The notes under the pieces: model-generated
Databases searched by the model: none
What the model saw: the letters and a program-made list of their open reading frames with translations, nothing else
What the model was told of the DNA's origin: nothing
Program-made: the position numbers and the translations under genes
Shown: in pieces, positions 26,996 to 36,487 of the stretch
How the letters are laid out: each line of letters opens with the position of its first letter
How positions within the stretch are numbered: position 1 is the stretch's first letter
Source: a virus
Reading direction: 5' to 3' (one strand)
Virus record (IMG/VR): IMGVR_UViG_3300009002_000002
Coordinates: 1-57,928 of that record
Length of the DNA stretch: 57,928 nt

Positions 26996-29900
26996 CTACT
27001 GCTCTTCCCATGTTACACCTAAGCTTATAGGATCTTCATCCGCAACAACGGCGGCTGTATCCGAATCTACTGCAAAATATAAACTATCAGCTATATCTGT
27101 TAGAGGAAATGATAGATATTCTTTATTATAATCGAAGTAAGTTCCCAGATCAAATTGCTCTGTTCCCTTTCTCAAATATAGTGTAGCCACATTAGTTCCA
27201 GTATCTGGAATAGGAACGACTGGATCAGTTGCGATGTTCAAAGAACTTAATCCTTCAATAGTAGTCGAACTCTTAGTTACTGCTGTTGTTGGTTCACCAG
27301 TTTTTAAGAATCTCAAATCAGGTAAGAAGTCTTCACTAATAGTAAGAGTTACTGTACCCTCAAAAGTTTCTAACATTTCAAAGTAGTATTTATCTCCTTC
27401 TTTAGAGAGTTCTCCAAAGGCTGTAATACCTTGTGCCGCAATTCTGCCTCTAAACCAACCATAAATCTTCTCGCCATTTTGTAGATATGGATGAGTAGCA
27501 TTGTCTGTAAACGGCAACTCTGTGTTAGTGTTGTCGATTGTATATTCGCTAGTCAGTCTAAATTCACTACCTGTAGTGTTAGGAGTAACCTGAGTTTGGA
27601 ATATAGGAGTTTTCTTAAATCTCAATCTAACAGTATCGGTGGCTGACGATGAGTTATTAGTCGAAAGTTTAGTAGGATAAACCTGTACTCTGTTTCTTAC
27701 AGCATTGCCTTCTCGTGTACTTAGAATAACTTTCTTTGTCTCTAGTCCATAAACTGTTGCCGCTCTATCGGGCATAATCTTAATGTTTGCTACAGCGTTA
27801 TCACTTAATCCCTTGTTTAAGAATAGTCTGCCTGTAGTAGGTTCAGCCCAAACAACTCTAACATTCTGATCTAGATCACTATTCGTCTTGATTGAAGCTC
27901 CGATAAAGAATCTAGCATCAGTATGAGTAATACTACCACCAGAAGGAGTGTGTGCGGCGTTATGTATCAAACTAGGTACAGTTAAACCGCCTAATGTTTG
28001 ATTAGTTTCATATGCACCAGTTTTACCATCTACAGCAGATCCTGTTATACTGAACTTCTTACCTAAAGCACCCATTTGCGTTGCATTGTTATAGCTGTAT
28101 AGACGGACAGTACCTCTATCTCCACCATCGATATAGTATGAAGCACCATACTTAACAATGTTGTGCGATATTGTTCCGTAGCCTTGATCTGTTTGTGCCG
28201 AAGTGGCATCTTCTCCATCACCACCACAATACAGACTACCACCACCGTAAGTTGTGTAAGTAATTGGCAGTGTTGCGTTACCAAGAGATGCAATCTTCAA
28301 CTGATTCGATGCTCTTAGGTGATGCACTCGTACCCATCGTGCTTCACCGTTACTTACTGGAACATATGCCAAGAACAATGCGCCAACAGCACCATACCAC
28401 GAGAACTCAATTTTAAGCATCGTTACTTTAGTGAAGTCAAAATCGTAAACACTATCAGTACTTTCTTGAACCCCAGAAGCATTGGTAAAGTTTTCGCCAG
28501 GTCTCACAGTACCAGCCGAGCCAGTCGCTACATCACTGTAAACTCTGTTTCTGATACCCTTTCCGGTTTCTGCGGAAACAGTATCTTCTGGATATTGATA
28601 TGCTGTCGTGCCTGTCGCTTTGCGGCCGTCTAATGTATCATGGCTAAATCTTGAACGAGGTACACGATACTCGTAAACTCCGTAGTATTCAGGTTTAACA
28701 TTATTCTTAATCCAATTCACATACTCTGGATAGAAGTTTACATTATCGATATGAGATCGTATTGTATCAACATTTGTTCCGACTGTTGGAGCTAATGCGG
28801 TGTTGATGAATCCGATTGTGTTATTGTCGTCAATACCAGAACTCAACAAATTATCGTCTGCCGAGTACATATAAGGAAATACAGGTCCCTTAGGCACTGA
28901 ACCCATATTTGAAACTGTAGTAGACTTAAATATTCTTTGACCGGTTATAGTGCCATCCCCTAAGGTGGCGGCAAAGTCTGTAGTCGCCTTGCTGGTCATA
29001 ATCTCAGAAGTAAACGCTGTATTATTGATCGCAGGCAAGTTGTAGTCGTTAGGGAACATAAACGGTACAACAGTCTCTATGAAGAATGATCCTACACTAG
29101 GAGCAACGGCTGAAACTACAGTTGTTCCCGATGAAATAGACTCTCGTGTACCTGCTTGGGCGGCAGTCACCGATACCACAGTGTTGTCTGTTATTTTAGT
29201 TAAAACAAACTCTGTTGCTTTGGGATTAAGTATTCTAGCTACTCTACATACTGCTCCATTTGCAACTGAGTCCACTGAAGCAGGGCTTGAGTTGCTCCAA
29301 CTAAGCTTGATGTGCTGACCATAAGTCACACTGCCTGAACTTAATCTGAATGTAGCGGCATCAGTTGCTGGTGTAGCACCAGGTATAACACTAACTTTAA
29401 TCTTTTTAGATTCTTTTAGTAGGGATGGATCATAGACAGCCGCATGAGTGTGAATAAGTCCATCTCTCATCGCAACCAAGTTTCCTGCAAAGCCTCTATT
29501 GCCTACAGTGCCACTTTCTTTATTCTCTATTTTAAAGTTGTTAACAACCTTGTCTGAAAGAGTGTTTAAATTAAGATATGTTGATGAAGTTGCTGAATAA
29601 CCAGCAGACTTCAAATCTTTCAACATAATTGATTGCAATAATTGGTGTCTGTCGATCTCGCTTATATATGGATTGCCAGAATCTGTTTTTTGCTGTGAAT
29701 AAACTGATAATCCTGTGCCTCGGAAGAACATTTGACAGTTATAAGTAGTCTCTGCATTACCTCCTCCGCTTAGATCATTCTTATATCCATCAATTATATA
29801 TCCTACATCTCGCTGACACTTGTTCTGAATAAATTTCTGAACTTCTGCATCATCTAATGTCGTTAAGTAGTGTAGCCCAGTGCCAGTATCTGCGCCTGTG

Positions 29901-31525
29901 CTACCATTAGTGCCAGTATTAGCATCATTACTACTTGGACCAAAGTCAGGTACATTGTATGTTATAGTATTACCAGTAGGTGCAATGTTAGCCGGGTAAG
30001 TGCCTGTTCCAGTTTCTGTAACAGTAACATAGTAAGCCCAGAAATGCTTCTTAACTTCTATAAATGCGTCAAGTCTGCCTTCGGTAGAATTTCTTGCTCC
30101 ATATTCTGTATTAGCAGTTATTAGTTGAGGTTCAAAATCGTCATCACCAGAAGTGCCAGTTCCATTGAATGCCGCAACAATGATGTCTTGTAGAGCATCT
30201 AACTTAGTTTTACCGGCAGCGGTGAATCCTATAGTAGTACCTGCCGCGGCAGGTATGGTGCCGCTATAGCTTCCTGTTGAACTACTGCTTATGTTTGAGG
30301 TTGCTAAATTATACAGTTTGCCTGTAGTGAATATACTTAAAAGTCTCTGATGTAAAGGGCTTTCAAATAAACTGATCTTAGGAAACTTACCCACTTTCGT
30401 AGCTTCCCAGTTACTTATTGCTGAGCCGTTACCGTCAGACAATGCAAAGTTTGTTGTATTCCACTTAACATGAGCAACAGACTCGTTACTATTGGCTGTG
30501 TCCGAATATTCAAGATCGAGCAACATGAAATCGATCCAGTAGTCTAGATCACGCTTACATTTTTTCTCCATGTCTGCGGCAGTAAAGCCACTAATACCAG
30601 ACAAAGCATTATATGCTGTAGCCAAGTCTGCGTAGTAGCTTGTACCAGCTAAAGCACCGGAGTTGGTGCCATCTGAGAGAGTTACTCCACCATTCTCAAC
30701 CGTGTTAGTGTCTCCACTATAATGTCTTTCATTTTCAGCAAGAACATTCTCTACTATCGCATATCTATTTTCAATCAGAACTTGTCGATCAGTAACATAA
30801 AATCCTTCAGTAGAAGCTTCTGTTTCACTTGCTCCTTGACCTATAGCCTTATAATCGTCTGTCTGTGTTGCAGATACTGTACCTGGTGTTGCTCTTGAAT
30901 CGCCACTTCTTAAAACAGTTGTGCTTGCGACACCAAATGGAGTTACAGGGAAGTTTGCAACAGATTGTGTTCTACGAACACACGAGAAGTTGTCGCCTTG
31001 ACCGTTGTTTCGAGTTTCCCAATAGTAACCGTCATACTTGTCGTAAATACCATACTTACGAATAGCAGGATTTCTAGCAAACTCAGCAACACTCACAGAA
31101 CTTCTAATACCAAATGTAGCCGCTGATACACGACCTGGCTGATATCTAAAGAATCTTTTTGATGTTAGTACAGAAACTTTATTACGAGAAGCTTCTACTA
31201 AAGCACCAGCTTCTGTAGGAAGATGCTTTACACCATCACCAGTAACATGATACTCAGGAGACATTGACCATTCTGTCGGGTTAACATCATAAGTGTTTAC
31301 ATCAGCAAAGATACCTAGAGCAACTTCTGCTCTTGGAATACCTAGAAGCGATAGCGCAACCTCCGACTGTACTTTATTTTGCTCTTCTACTGGAATTGCA
31401 GTCTGATCAGAGGCCATTACTACGGGTATTGACTTATCCGCTGTCTGCGCTCCAGGAGATACAGGAGTGGTTCTACCTACATTTACTACGCTTGAATTTT
31501 GGTTTACATTAGTTATGCTTGACAT
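26996..31525 (-). CDS. Large virion structural protein, RYQPGR family (paralogue A)
   Basis: 1509 residues. Core segments SLLGIPRAEVALGIFADV, TSKRFFRYQPGRVSAATFG, VTMLKIEFSWYGAVGALFLA and YGASYYIDGGDRGT match paralogue B. It is longer mainly because of an insertion (nt about 29400-30750) with two diverged CxRDxxYxID units: CKRDLDYWIDFMLLDLEY (near 30550) and CQRDVGYIIDGYKNDL (near 29805). The N-terminus TPVSPGAQTADKSIPVVMAS is a phrase common in phage structural proteins. A large peripheral baseplate or fibre component is inferred. A possible AATAAATA late box lies 51 nt upstream. Confidence 0.75.
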   Translation of the reverse strand: MSSITNVNQNSSVVNVGRTTPVSPGAQTADKSIPVVMASDQTAIPVEEQNKVQSEVALSLLGIPRAEVALGIFADVNTYDVNPTEWSMSPEYHVTGDGVKHLPTEAGALVEASRNKVSVLTSKRFFRYQPGRVSAATFGIRSSVSVAEFARNPAIRKYGIYDKYDGYYWETRNNGQGDNFSCVRRTQSVANFPVTPFGVASTTVLRSGDSRATPGTVSATQTDDYKAIGQGASETEASTEGFYVTDRQVLIENRYAIVENVLAENERHYSGDTNTVENGGVTLSDGTNSGALAGTSYYADLATAYNALSGISGFTAADMEKKCKRDLDYWIDFMLLDLEYSDTANSNESVAHVKWNTTNFALSDGNGSAISNWEATKVGKFPKISLFESPLHQRLLSIFTTGKLYNLATSNISSSSTGSYSGTIPAAAGTTIGFTAAGKTKLDALQDIIVAAFNGTGTSGDDDFEPQLITANTEYGARNSTEGRLDAFIEVKKHFWAYYVTVTETGTGTYPANIAPTGNTITYNVPDFGPSSNDANTGTNGSTGADTGTGLHYLTTLDDAEVQKFIQNKCQRDVGYIIDGYKNDLSGGGNAETTYNCQMFFRGTGLSVYSQQKTDSGNPYISEIDRHQLLQSIMLKDLKSAGYSATSSTYLNLNTLSDKVVNNFKIENKESGTVGNRGFAGNLVAMRDGLIHTHAAVYDPSLLKESKKIKVSVIPGATPATDAATFRLSSGSVTYGQHIKLSWSNSSPASVDSVANGAVCRVARILNPKATEFVLTKITDNTVVSVTAAQAGTRESISSGTTVVSAVAPSVGSFFIETVVPFMFPNDYNLPAINNTAFTSEIMTSKATTDFAATLGDGTITGQRIFKSTTVSNMGSVPKGPVFPYMYSADDNLLSSGIDDNNTIGFINTALAPTVGTNVDTIRSHIDNVNFYPEYVNWIKNNVKPEYYGVYEYRVPRSRFSHDTLDGRKATGTTAYQYPEDTVSAETGKGIRNRVYSDVATGSAGTVRPGENFTNASGVQESTDSVYDFDFTKVTMLKIEFSWYGAVGALFLAYVPVSNGEARWVRVHHLRASNQLKIASLGNATLPITYTTYGGGSLYCGGDGEDATSAQTDQGYGTISHNIVKYGASYYIDGGDRGTVRLYSYNNATQMGALGKKFSITGSAVDGKTGAYETNQTLGGLTVPSLIHNAAHTPSGGSITHTDARFFIGASIKTNSDLDQNVRVVWAEPTTGRLFLNKGLSDNAVANIKIMPDRAATVYGLETKKVILSTREGNAVRNRVQVYPTKLSTNNSSSATDTVRLRFKKTPIFQTQVTPNTTGSEFRLTSEYTIDNTNTELPFTDNATHPYLQNGEKIYGWFRGRIAAQGITAFGELSKEGDKYYFEMLETFEGTVTLTISEDFLPDLRFLKTGEPTTAVTKSSTTIEGLSSLNIATDPVVPIPDTGTNVATLYLRKGTEQFDLGTYFDYNKEYLSFPLTDIADSLYFAVDSDTAAVVADEDPISLGVTWEEQ

Positions 31526-31534
31526 TTGTTTTCC

Positions 31535-34500
31535 CTATTTAATGAGCCCTTGTGCAATCACAAAGTCGTCAACTGTATTTATTGTTCCTGTGCCGTTAGT
31601 TCCCTTAATAAGATTGGTTCCTAGTGCGCCTTCACCATCACCGTCTGCGGCTGGAGAATTAGCATCTCCCAATAGATTATAAAAAGTTAAGAATACATTT
31701 TTCTTAGTGGGCTCACCGGTAATAGTTTGTATATCTGTTATTTGTGCATATATTGGATTACCTGACACAGCACCACCAGAAATAGTAAACCCAGTGTGAG
31801 CATTTAGTTCTATTTCCATGCCTTCTGTGATATTTATAGGATTATTGACAACCATTCTATACTGAGGACTGTTCTTTAAACTAGTGTCATTTAAAGTAAA
31901 ACCACCTGTCACCGTCGTGGGCGAAGCGCCTGCTTTATACACATACCAGGCACCAGATGCAATAGTTCCTATTGAAGCAAAGTATCTATAGCTTGCTGAC
32001 CAAGCTACGCCTAAGTGTTTAGATCCTGTTGGATAACCAGCAGTGCCAACTTTTGCGTCATACTTCTGCTGTAGTTGTGAAGGAGAAAATACGCCTGTGT
32101 ATAGAAGAGCCTTATTGATATCAGTAAGTTTAAACTGGAATTCACCTAAAGCCCTTTCTTCAGGAGTCTTACCAACATCTGTAATGATTGGAGAAACTTG
32201 GTTATTAAGGCCAGCAAAGTCTTCTGCGCTTACTATTCCATTAGTGCCTGTTACTGCCGTACCATTATATTTGAAGTATTCTCCTACCATGCCAATTTTA
32301 GCGCCTATAGAAGTCCAGTTCATACTAGTGCCAACATTTTTAATTATATAACGCTTGTTCAATACAAGAGGTATACTAGGAGCAGGAACGATTTGTAATG
32401 TACCCGAACCCTGACTGCTAAGTCCTTGCAGACTAGCGAATGTGCTAGGAGCTGTGTAAGAATCATATAACTCGACTTCATTACCTATAACTTTAGCAAA
32501 ATAATCTCCGTCTGTGCTAGTGCCTAACGCATTCGAGCCGGTGGCTAGTCTTATTCTAGAGCCATTAGGTATTGTATAATCAGTTATAGTAATACGATTA
32601 GTTCCTGTATTTACATTACTATTTACAAATGACATTGAAGGACCTGTTTGAATATCCACTACATTAGGTCCTGCATCTACAGCATATGGTAAAGTTGATC
32701 CGTTACTCAACTGCTGTATGAGATTTAATCTGTAGACTAATTCTCCATCAACAGTGCTTATAGAAGTCTTAGTTAAATTGAATGCTTCTCCATTTTCTTG
32801 ATATGCATGAGTACTGCTCAAATATTCACCTGCATCAATAAATCTATCAAGAGGAATATTGATAGAATCGTATTCCGTATTTAATATATCTGGACTAGAC
32901 AAGAATTCATTTGCCGCACCTATAAGAACATTAGGTGAAGATACCATGAATGTAGAACCAGCAATGAGTAGGCCTGAACCACAAGCTTTAACAATATTGT
33001 TAGCGGCCATGCCTTCTGTCGTAACAGAGAGGTCTACAGAATCTGTATAATTTTCAAACCTACTAGAAGTAACTATAGTAGATATTCCATCTGACGCATA
33101 AAGAGGGTTAAATACATTAACATCACTCACGCCACTATTTCTAATTTCGCTAGTGCTAATTCTTAAATTTTTAGGACTATTTGCATATATTCCACCACCA
33201 ATAACATTCAAGACTCGACATCTATCTAACAGTAAGTCATTAGGAGAAGTGCCGAAATCTAAAATATAATTTAATGAATTGTCTGTTCCATCATTGACAA
33301 GACACTGGCTTGTTAAGCTTCCATCGAAGTCTACTCCATATATTGAAATAGTTGTAGAGTTAGTAATCGTTTGCGACTTGATAAGAGAGTTGTCTTGATT
33401 ATCTCCGTTCATTTGTGACCAAGGTAGCTTCTTAATTTTAGTGATGTTAGCTGTTCCCACAATACCAAAGTTATCTGGAACCGAAAGATGTGATGCCACA
33501 TATGTTTTACCATTTAGCGTAATACTCTTATTTCCTGAAGACGATCTAGACTGAATCGACTCATTGATCTTAGATGTATCGTTGTGTGCAATTTGTACAG
33601 AGTGTGGAGAAGCGTTACAATAAACTTGTGTTGTTGTGTCTGTTGCACTATCGCCTAATGTGATGTCGAAGTAGCTTGCTCGCACATCAATAGACTTAAT
33701 CGAAACATCTATCCATCCTCTTTGAGCAACCGAATGCTCAGTTAAAGGAAAATGTGTTATCGCAGAATAAGTGTTATCTGTAGAATTTTTTCCACTCCAA
33801 GAAGTATAGTCGAAGAGGTGGTAGTCTTGCCATAATCCGCCATCAAAGCTTTTAGGTCCTAGTACTGCTAGTAGTTTGAATGTGCCGCCATCAATTGATC
33901 TATATACGACAATACCCTGATTAGTGCCAGCACTCATACCAGTAAATTTAATGAAATTATCTGTGTTAAATCTGGGCAAAGGATCTGTATAGGTACTGCC
34001 ACCATCGGCAGTATATCTGATAACCTTCGTTGATGCAGAGCCCAAAGCTCCTATTCTACCATCTTTAAGATCGAAATATGCAAACTTATAAGCCAAAGTT
34101 TTATTGTTAGCTGTATTGCCTGCTATGTCTTCGCTAAATCCAGATTGACCTTGAACTGTAAGAGTAGGAGTAGGATTTCCTACTATAGCCGTTGTTGAAT
34201 CTGAAGCTCCATATATTCTTAGATTTTGTCCTACAGAGAAGTTCTTGCTTAAGGTAGCGTTCGATACTCGTATAACACTAGAGAGATCATTGGCGACACC
34301 CTGAAAAACACCAGAGACATCTACTAGACTATCAATAACAACACCTCCATCAAAAGTGTCGCTAAATTGATTAAATAGTCCTGGGAATTTAGCAGTAACT
34401 CTACTATCTGCTCTAGTATCTGTGTAGTATAAGTTGCTTATGCCTTCTTCGAGGTGATCTGTATTAGGAGTTATGGAAGTAGAGCCTGTACCAGTAACTA

Positions 34501-34891
34501 ATATTTTATTCTGTGTCGTATCAAACGAGATGAAGTTGCCAGAGTTAGCGAAGCCAGTTAGATCAGTAGGAATTGTCGGCGGATTTGAAATATTTGTATA
34601 GTCTACGAAGTATGCGCCATCTCGATATGATCCATTGTAATACAATCCTCCAGCATTTAGAGAATTACTCAAGCTAGGAGTAGAACTATTTACAGCGTTT
34701 AGCTTAGTTATGATATTAGTAGCTTTCGATTCTATGTTCGCATCAGAAAGAACTGCATCTGTAACATTACCAAATGTTATCTTGGATGATGTTGAATTAG
34801 ATATGTCAGTTACAGCAAACAAATCTCCAGAACTAATTCCGGCTGCCGTTATTGATGTTAACTCACTTATCTTCTTTGTGTTATCTGGCAT
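31535..34891 (-). CDS. Tail spike/fibre with central beta-helix
   Basis: 1118 residues. The N-terminus NTKKISELTSITAAGISSGD, followed by DLFAVTDISNSTSSKITFGN, is a fibre-attachment motif. Residues about 480-670 look like a right-handed parallel beta-helix of the pectate-lyase type: short strands with turn Asn/Gly/Ser, such as GVDFDGSLTSQCLVNDG, RCRVLNVIGGGIYANS, SSRFENYTDSV and SPNVLIGAANEF. Such spikes often bind or cut surface glycans, but no catalytic residues can be named here. Inserted modules follow at nt about 32405-32590 and 32220-32370. It lies 22 nt after the collar-type fibre gene in the fibre cassette. Confidence 0.75.
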   Translation of the reverse strand: MPDNTKKISELTSITAAGISSGDLFAVTDISNSTSSKITFGNVTDAVLSDANIESKATNIITKLNAVNSSTPSLSNSLNAGGLYYNGSYRDGAYFVDYTNISNPPTIPTDLTGFANSGNFISFDTTQNKILVTGTGSTSITPNTDHLEEGISNLYYTDTRADSRVTAKFPGLFNQFSDTFDGGVVIDSLVDVSGVFQGVANDLSSVIRVSNATLSKNFSVGQNLRIYGASDSTTAIVGNPTPTLTVQGQSGFSEDIAGNTANNKTLAYKFAYFDLKDGRIGALGSASTKVIRYTADGGSTYTDPLPRFNTDNFIKFTGMSAGTNQGIVVYRSIDGGTFKLLAVLGPKSFDGGLWQDYHLFDYTSWSGKNSTDNTYSAITHFPLTEHSVAQRGWIDVSIKSIDVRASYFDITLGDSATDTTTQVYCNASPHSVQIAHNDTSKINESIQSRSSSGNKSITLNGKTYVASHLSVPDNFGIVGTANITKIKKLPWSQMNGDNQDNSLIKSQTITNSTTISIYGVDFDGSLTSQCLVNDGTDNSLNYILDFGTSPNDLLLDRCRVLNVIGGGIYANSPKNLRISTSEIRNSGVSDVNVFNPLYASDGISTIVTSSRFENYTDSVDLSVTTEGMAANNIVKACGSGLLIAGSTFMVSSPNVLIGAANEFLSSPDILNTEYDSINIPLDRFIDAGEYLSSTHAYQENGEAFNLTKTSISTVDGELVYRLNLIQQLSNGSTLPYAVDAGPNVVDIQTGPSMSFVNSNVNTGTNRITITDYTIPNGSRIRLATGSNALGTSTDGDYFAKVIGNEVELYDSYTAPSTFASLQGLSSQGSGTLQIVPAPSIPLVLNKRYIIKNVGTSMNWTSIGAKIGMVGEYFKYNGTAVTGTNGIVSAEDFAGLNNQVSPIITDVGKTPEERALGEFQFKLTDINKALLYTGVFSPSQLQQKYDAKVGTAGYPTGSKHLGVAWSASYRYFASIGTIASGAWYVYKAGASPTTVTGGFTLNDTSLKNSPQYRMVVNNPINITEGMEIELNAHTGFTISGGAVSGNPIYAQITDIQTITGEPTKKNVFLTFYNLLGDANSPAADGDGEGALGTNLIKGTNGTGTINTVDDFVIAQGLIK
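31576..31583 (-). promoter_or_regulatory. Possible late promoter for paralogue A
   Basis: AATAAATA on the minus strand, inside the end of the spike gene and 51 nt before the next ATG (31525); one base from consensus. Confidence 0.45.
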
Positions 34892-34913
34892 TTTCTTTTT
34901 TCCTTACCTTTAA

Positions 34914-36299
34914 TTAGTCTGCTAGTCTTTCCCAGATGTAAACTACAGCACTTCTATTAAGAATGTTCATGGCAGTGCCGCTACCTGTATTTGATGTTCT
35001 AGTACTGTTATTAGTGTTCTTGTTGAGATGGTCTAAACAATCTCCAGAACTTACATTATAATTTTGTCCCCCAAAGAATATACTAGTTCCTTCTGTTCTA
35101 ATGTTGGTGTCGTGCTGATGGCTAGGCATCTGAGATACGGTCTGAGTTATATGGTTTGAACCAGAAGTTGATGGAACACTTGTGGCACTAAATAGTGCTA
35201 CTTTTCTTGAGGAGTCACCACTGGTCACTGAAGAAGCCCTAGAGATTTTAATTTGGTTAGATGTTGACTCTGTAACTTCGAAGTTACCATTTCCACCAGC
35301 ACCGAAGCCTGTAAGGGAGACTCTATCTCCTACAGAAAACCCATGAGTAGATACGCTGAAATTGAGTGTGGTAATGCCTGCAGATGCTGAAGCACTTGAG
35401 ATAGCCATGCCTTCATCAAAACCAACAACTGATCTACCTTCTGCAAATCTTGCCCAATTGCCTGGTAAACCAAGACTAGTAGGAGTGCTATTCGCTGTAG
35501 TGTAATACAATGAGCCAACTGGATAAACAGCATTCAGTACTTGAGTCACAGCAGTAGCGTTTAGAGAATTTGTTATTGATGCTGTTCCTGTAACATTACC
35601 TGTTATAGTGCCTGTTACACCTAATGTGCCAGCAATTGTCGCATTGCCAGTGCCTGTAATTGTAGTAAAACCACCTGCAGCCTTTACGCTTGCGCCAATT
35701 GTTGTGCCGTCAATGTTACCACCGTTGATATCGACACTAGTGAATGCCCCTGTAGATGCCGTGTTTGCTCCAATAGCAGTGCCATCAATAGCACCTCCAT
35801 TGATGTCTACAGTGCCAAATGTTGCTGTTTGATTAGATGTTAGTGTTCCAGTCAACGAAACATTCGCAGGCAACATGGCATTACTTATTTTAAGACCACT
35901 CGATGTTGTGATTCCAGAAGCGGCAATAGTAAAAGTTCTAGTTCCGTCTCCTATCACAAAAGCAGTTTGTGAAGCTGATGTGGCAACTGACCAAGTATTC
36001 GTACCACTTTCTTTAAACTGTAGTTTAGCTTCACCCGTTGAGTTAACAGTTAATGTATCTGTGTTTTCTATCTCGCCAGCAAAAGTAACTTTTCCACCAG
36101 ACACTGGAGAAATGTTGTTTGTAGTTAAAACATTACCAGTATTTACTAGTGAAAAGTTTCCAGTAAGCGACACATTTCCAGTATTATTTGCATCAATCGT
36201 TACAGCAGTGTCTGCAAAGCTAATAAGAGCGTTAGTTTTAGCTACCCACTCCGAAAATGTATTAGAATTTGAAATTGTAGGTGTTAAGTTTATACTCAT
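34914..36299 (-). CDS. Tail fibre with repeat shaft and split collar domain
   Basis: 461 residues, low-complexity Thr/Gly/Ser/Asn shaft. Residues about 163-212 contain two copies of VDINGGxIDGTxIG (FGTVDINGGAIDGTAIGA and TSVDINGGNIDGTTIGA). The C-terminus is a phage collar-type domain: YPVGSLYYTTANSTPTSLGL, NWARFAEGRSVVGFD, then MPSHQHD and the terminal AVVYIWERLA. The domain is interrupted by an HGFSVGDRVSLTGF module (residues about 300-345). This architecture is usual for distal fibres or short-tail-fibre tips; receptor binding is inferred. The start overlaps the 63-aa gene by ATGA. Confidence 0.82.
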   Translation of the reverse strand: MSINLTPTISNSNTFSEWVAKTNALISFADTAVTIDANNTGNVSLTGNFSLVNTGNVLTTNNISPVSGGKVTFAGEIENTDTLTVNSTGEAKLQFKESGTNTWSVATSASQTAFVIGDGTRTFTIAASGITTSSGLKISNAMLPANVSLTGTLTSNQTATFGTVDINGGAIDGTAIGANTASTGAFTSVDINGGNIDGTTIGASVKAAGGFTTITGTGNATIAGTLGVTGTITGNVTGTASITNSLNATAVTQVLNAVYPVGSLYYTTANSTPTSLGLPGNWARFAEGRSVVGFDEGMAISSASASAGITTLNFSVSTHGFSVGDRVSLTGFGAGGNGNFEVTESTSNQIKISRASSVTSGDSSRKVALFSATSVPSTSGSNHITQTVSQMPSHQHDTNIRTEGTSIFFGGQNYNVSSGDCLDHLNKNTNNSTRTSNTGSGTAMNILNRSAVVYIWERLAD

Positions 36300-36487
36300 G
36301 TTGTTATCTCTTTAACAGTTTTTTCTAAAAGCGTCATTGCCGACTCTAGTTTACAGAGTCTCTGCTCTAATCCTCTGATGTATTTATCTTGTTCTCTTTT
36401 AGCTATCGCTTGATGATAAGCCGCTCTATCGGTGCTCACAACACCCGATCCACTATTTGACCTAGATAAAGCTTCTGATTTGATCAT
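36296..36487 (-). CDS. Small coiled-coil protein beside fibre genes
   Basis: 63 residues, MIKSEALSRSNSGSGVV start and a C-terminal heptad region LEQRLCKLESAMTLLEKTV. Both ends overlap neighbours as ATGA (36487-36484 with the DUF4815 gene, 36299-36296 with the fibre gene), which strongly supports translation by coupling. I recall short proteins with this start in other marine T4-like phages at the same place. It may be a trimerising or chaperone-like helper for fibre assembly; that role is inference. Confidence 0.82.
   Translation of the reverse strand: MIKSEALSRSNSGSGVVSTDRAAYHQAIAKREQDKYIRGLEQRLCKLESAMTLLEKTVKEITT

Noticed and set aside
19686-36299. Diversity-generating retroelement acting on the fibre genes
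   Set aside because: No reverse transcriptase and no template/variable repeat pair is visible in the window.
35608-36315. Open plus-strand frames opposite the collar fibre gene
   Set aside because: Complement of Thr/Asn/Gly-rich repeats gives Val/Pro/Ala-rich frames; no start signals.
36381-36388. GATAAATA box before the collar fibre gene
   Set aside because: It lies 82 nt upstream inside the 63-aa gene; one mismatch and an atypical distance, expected by chance in AT-rich DNA.
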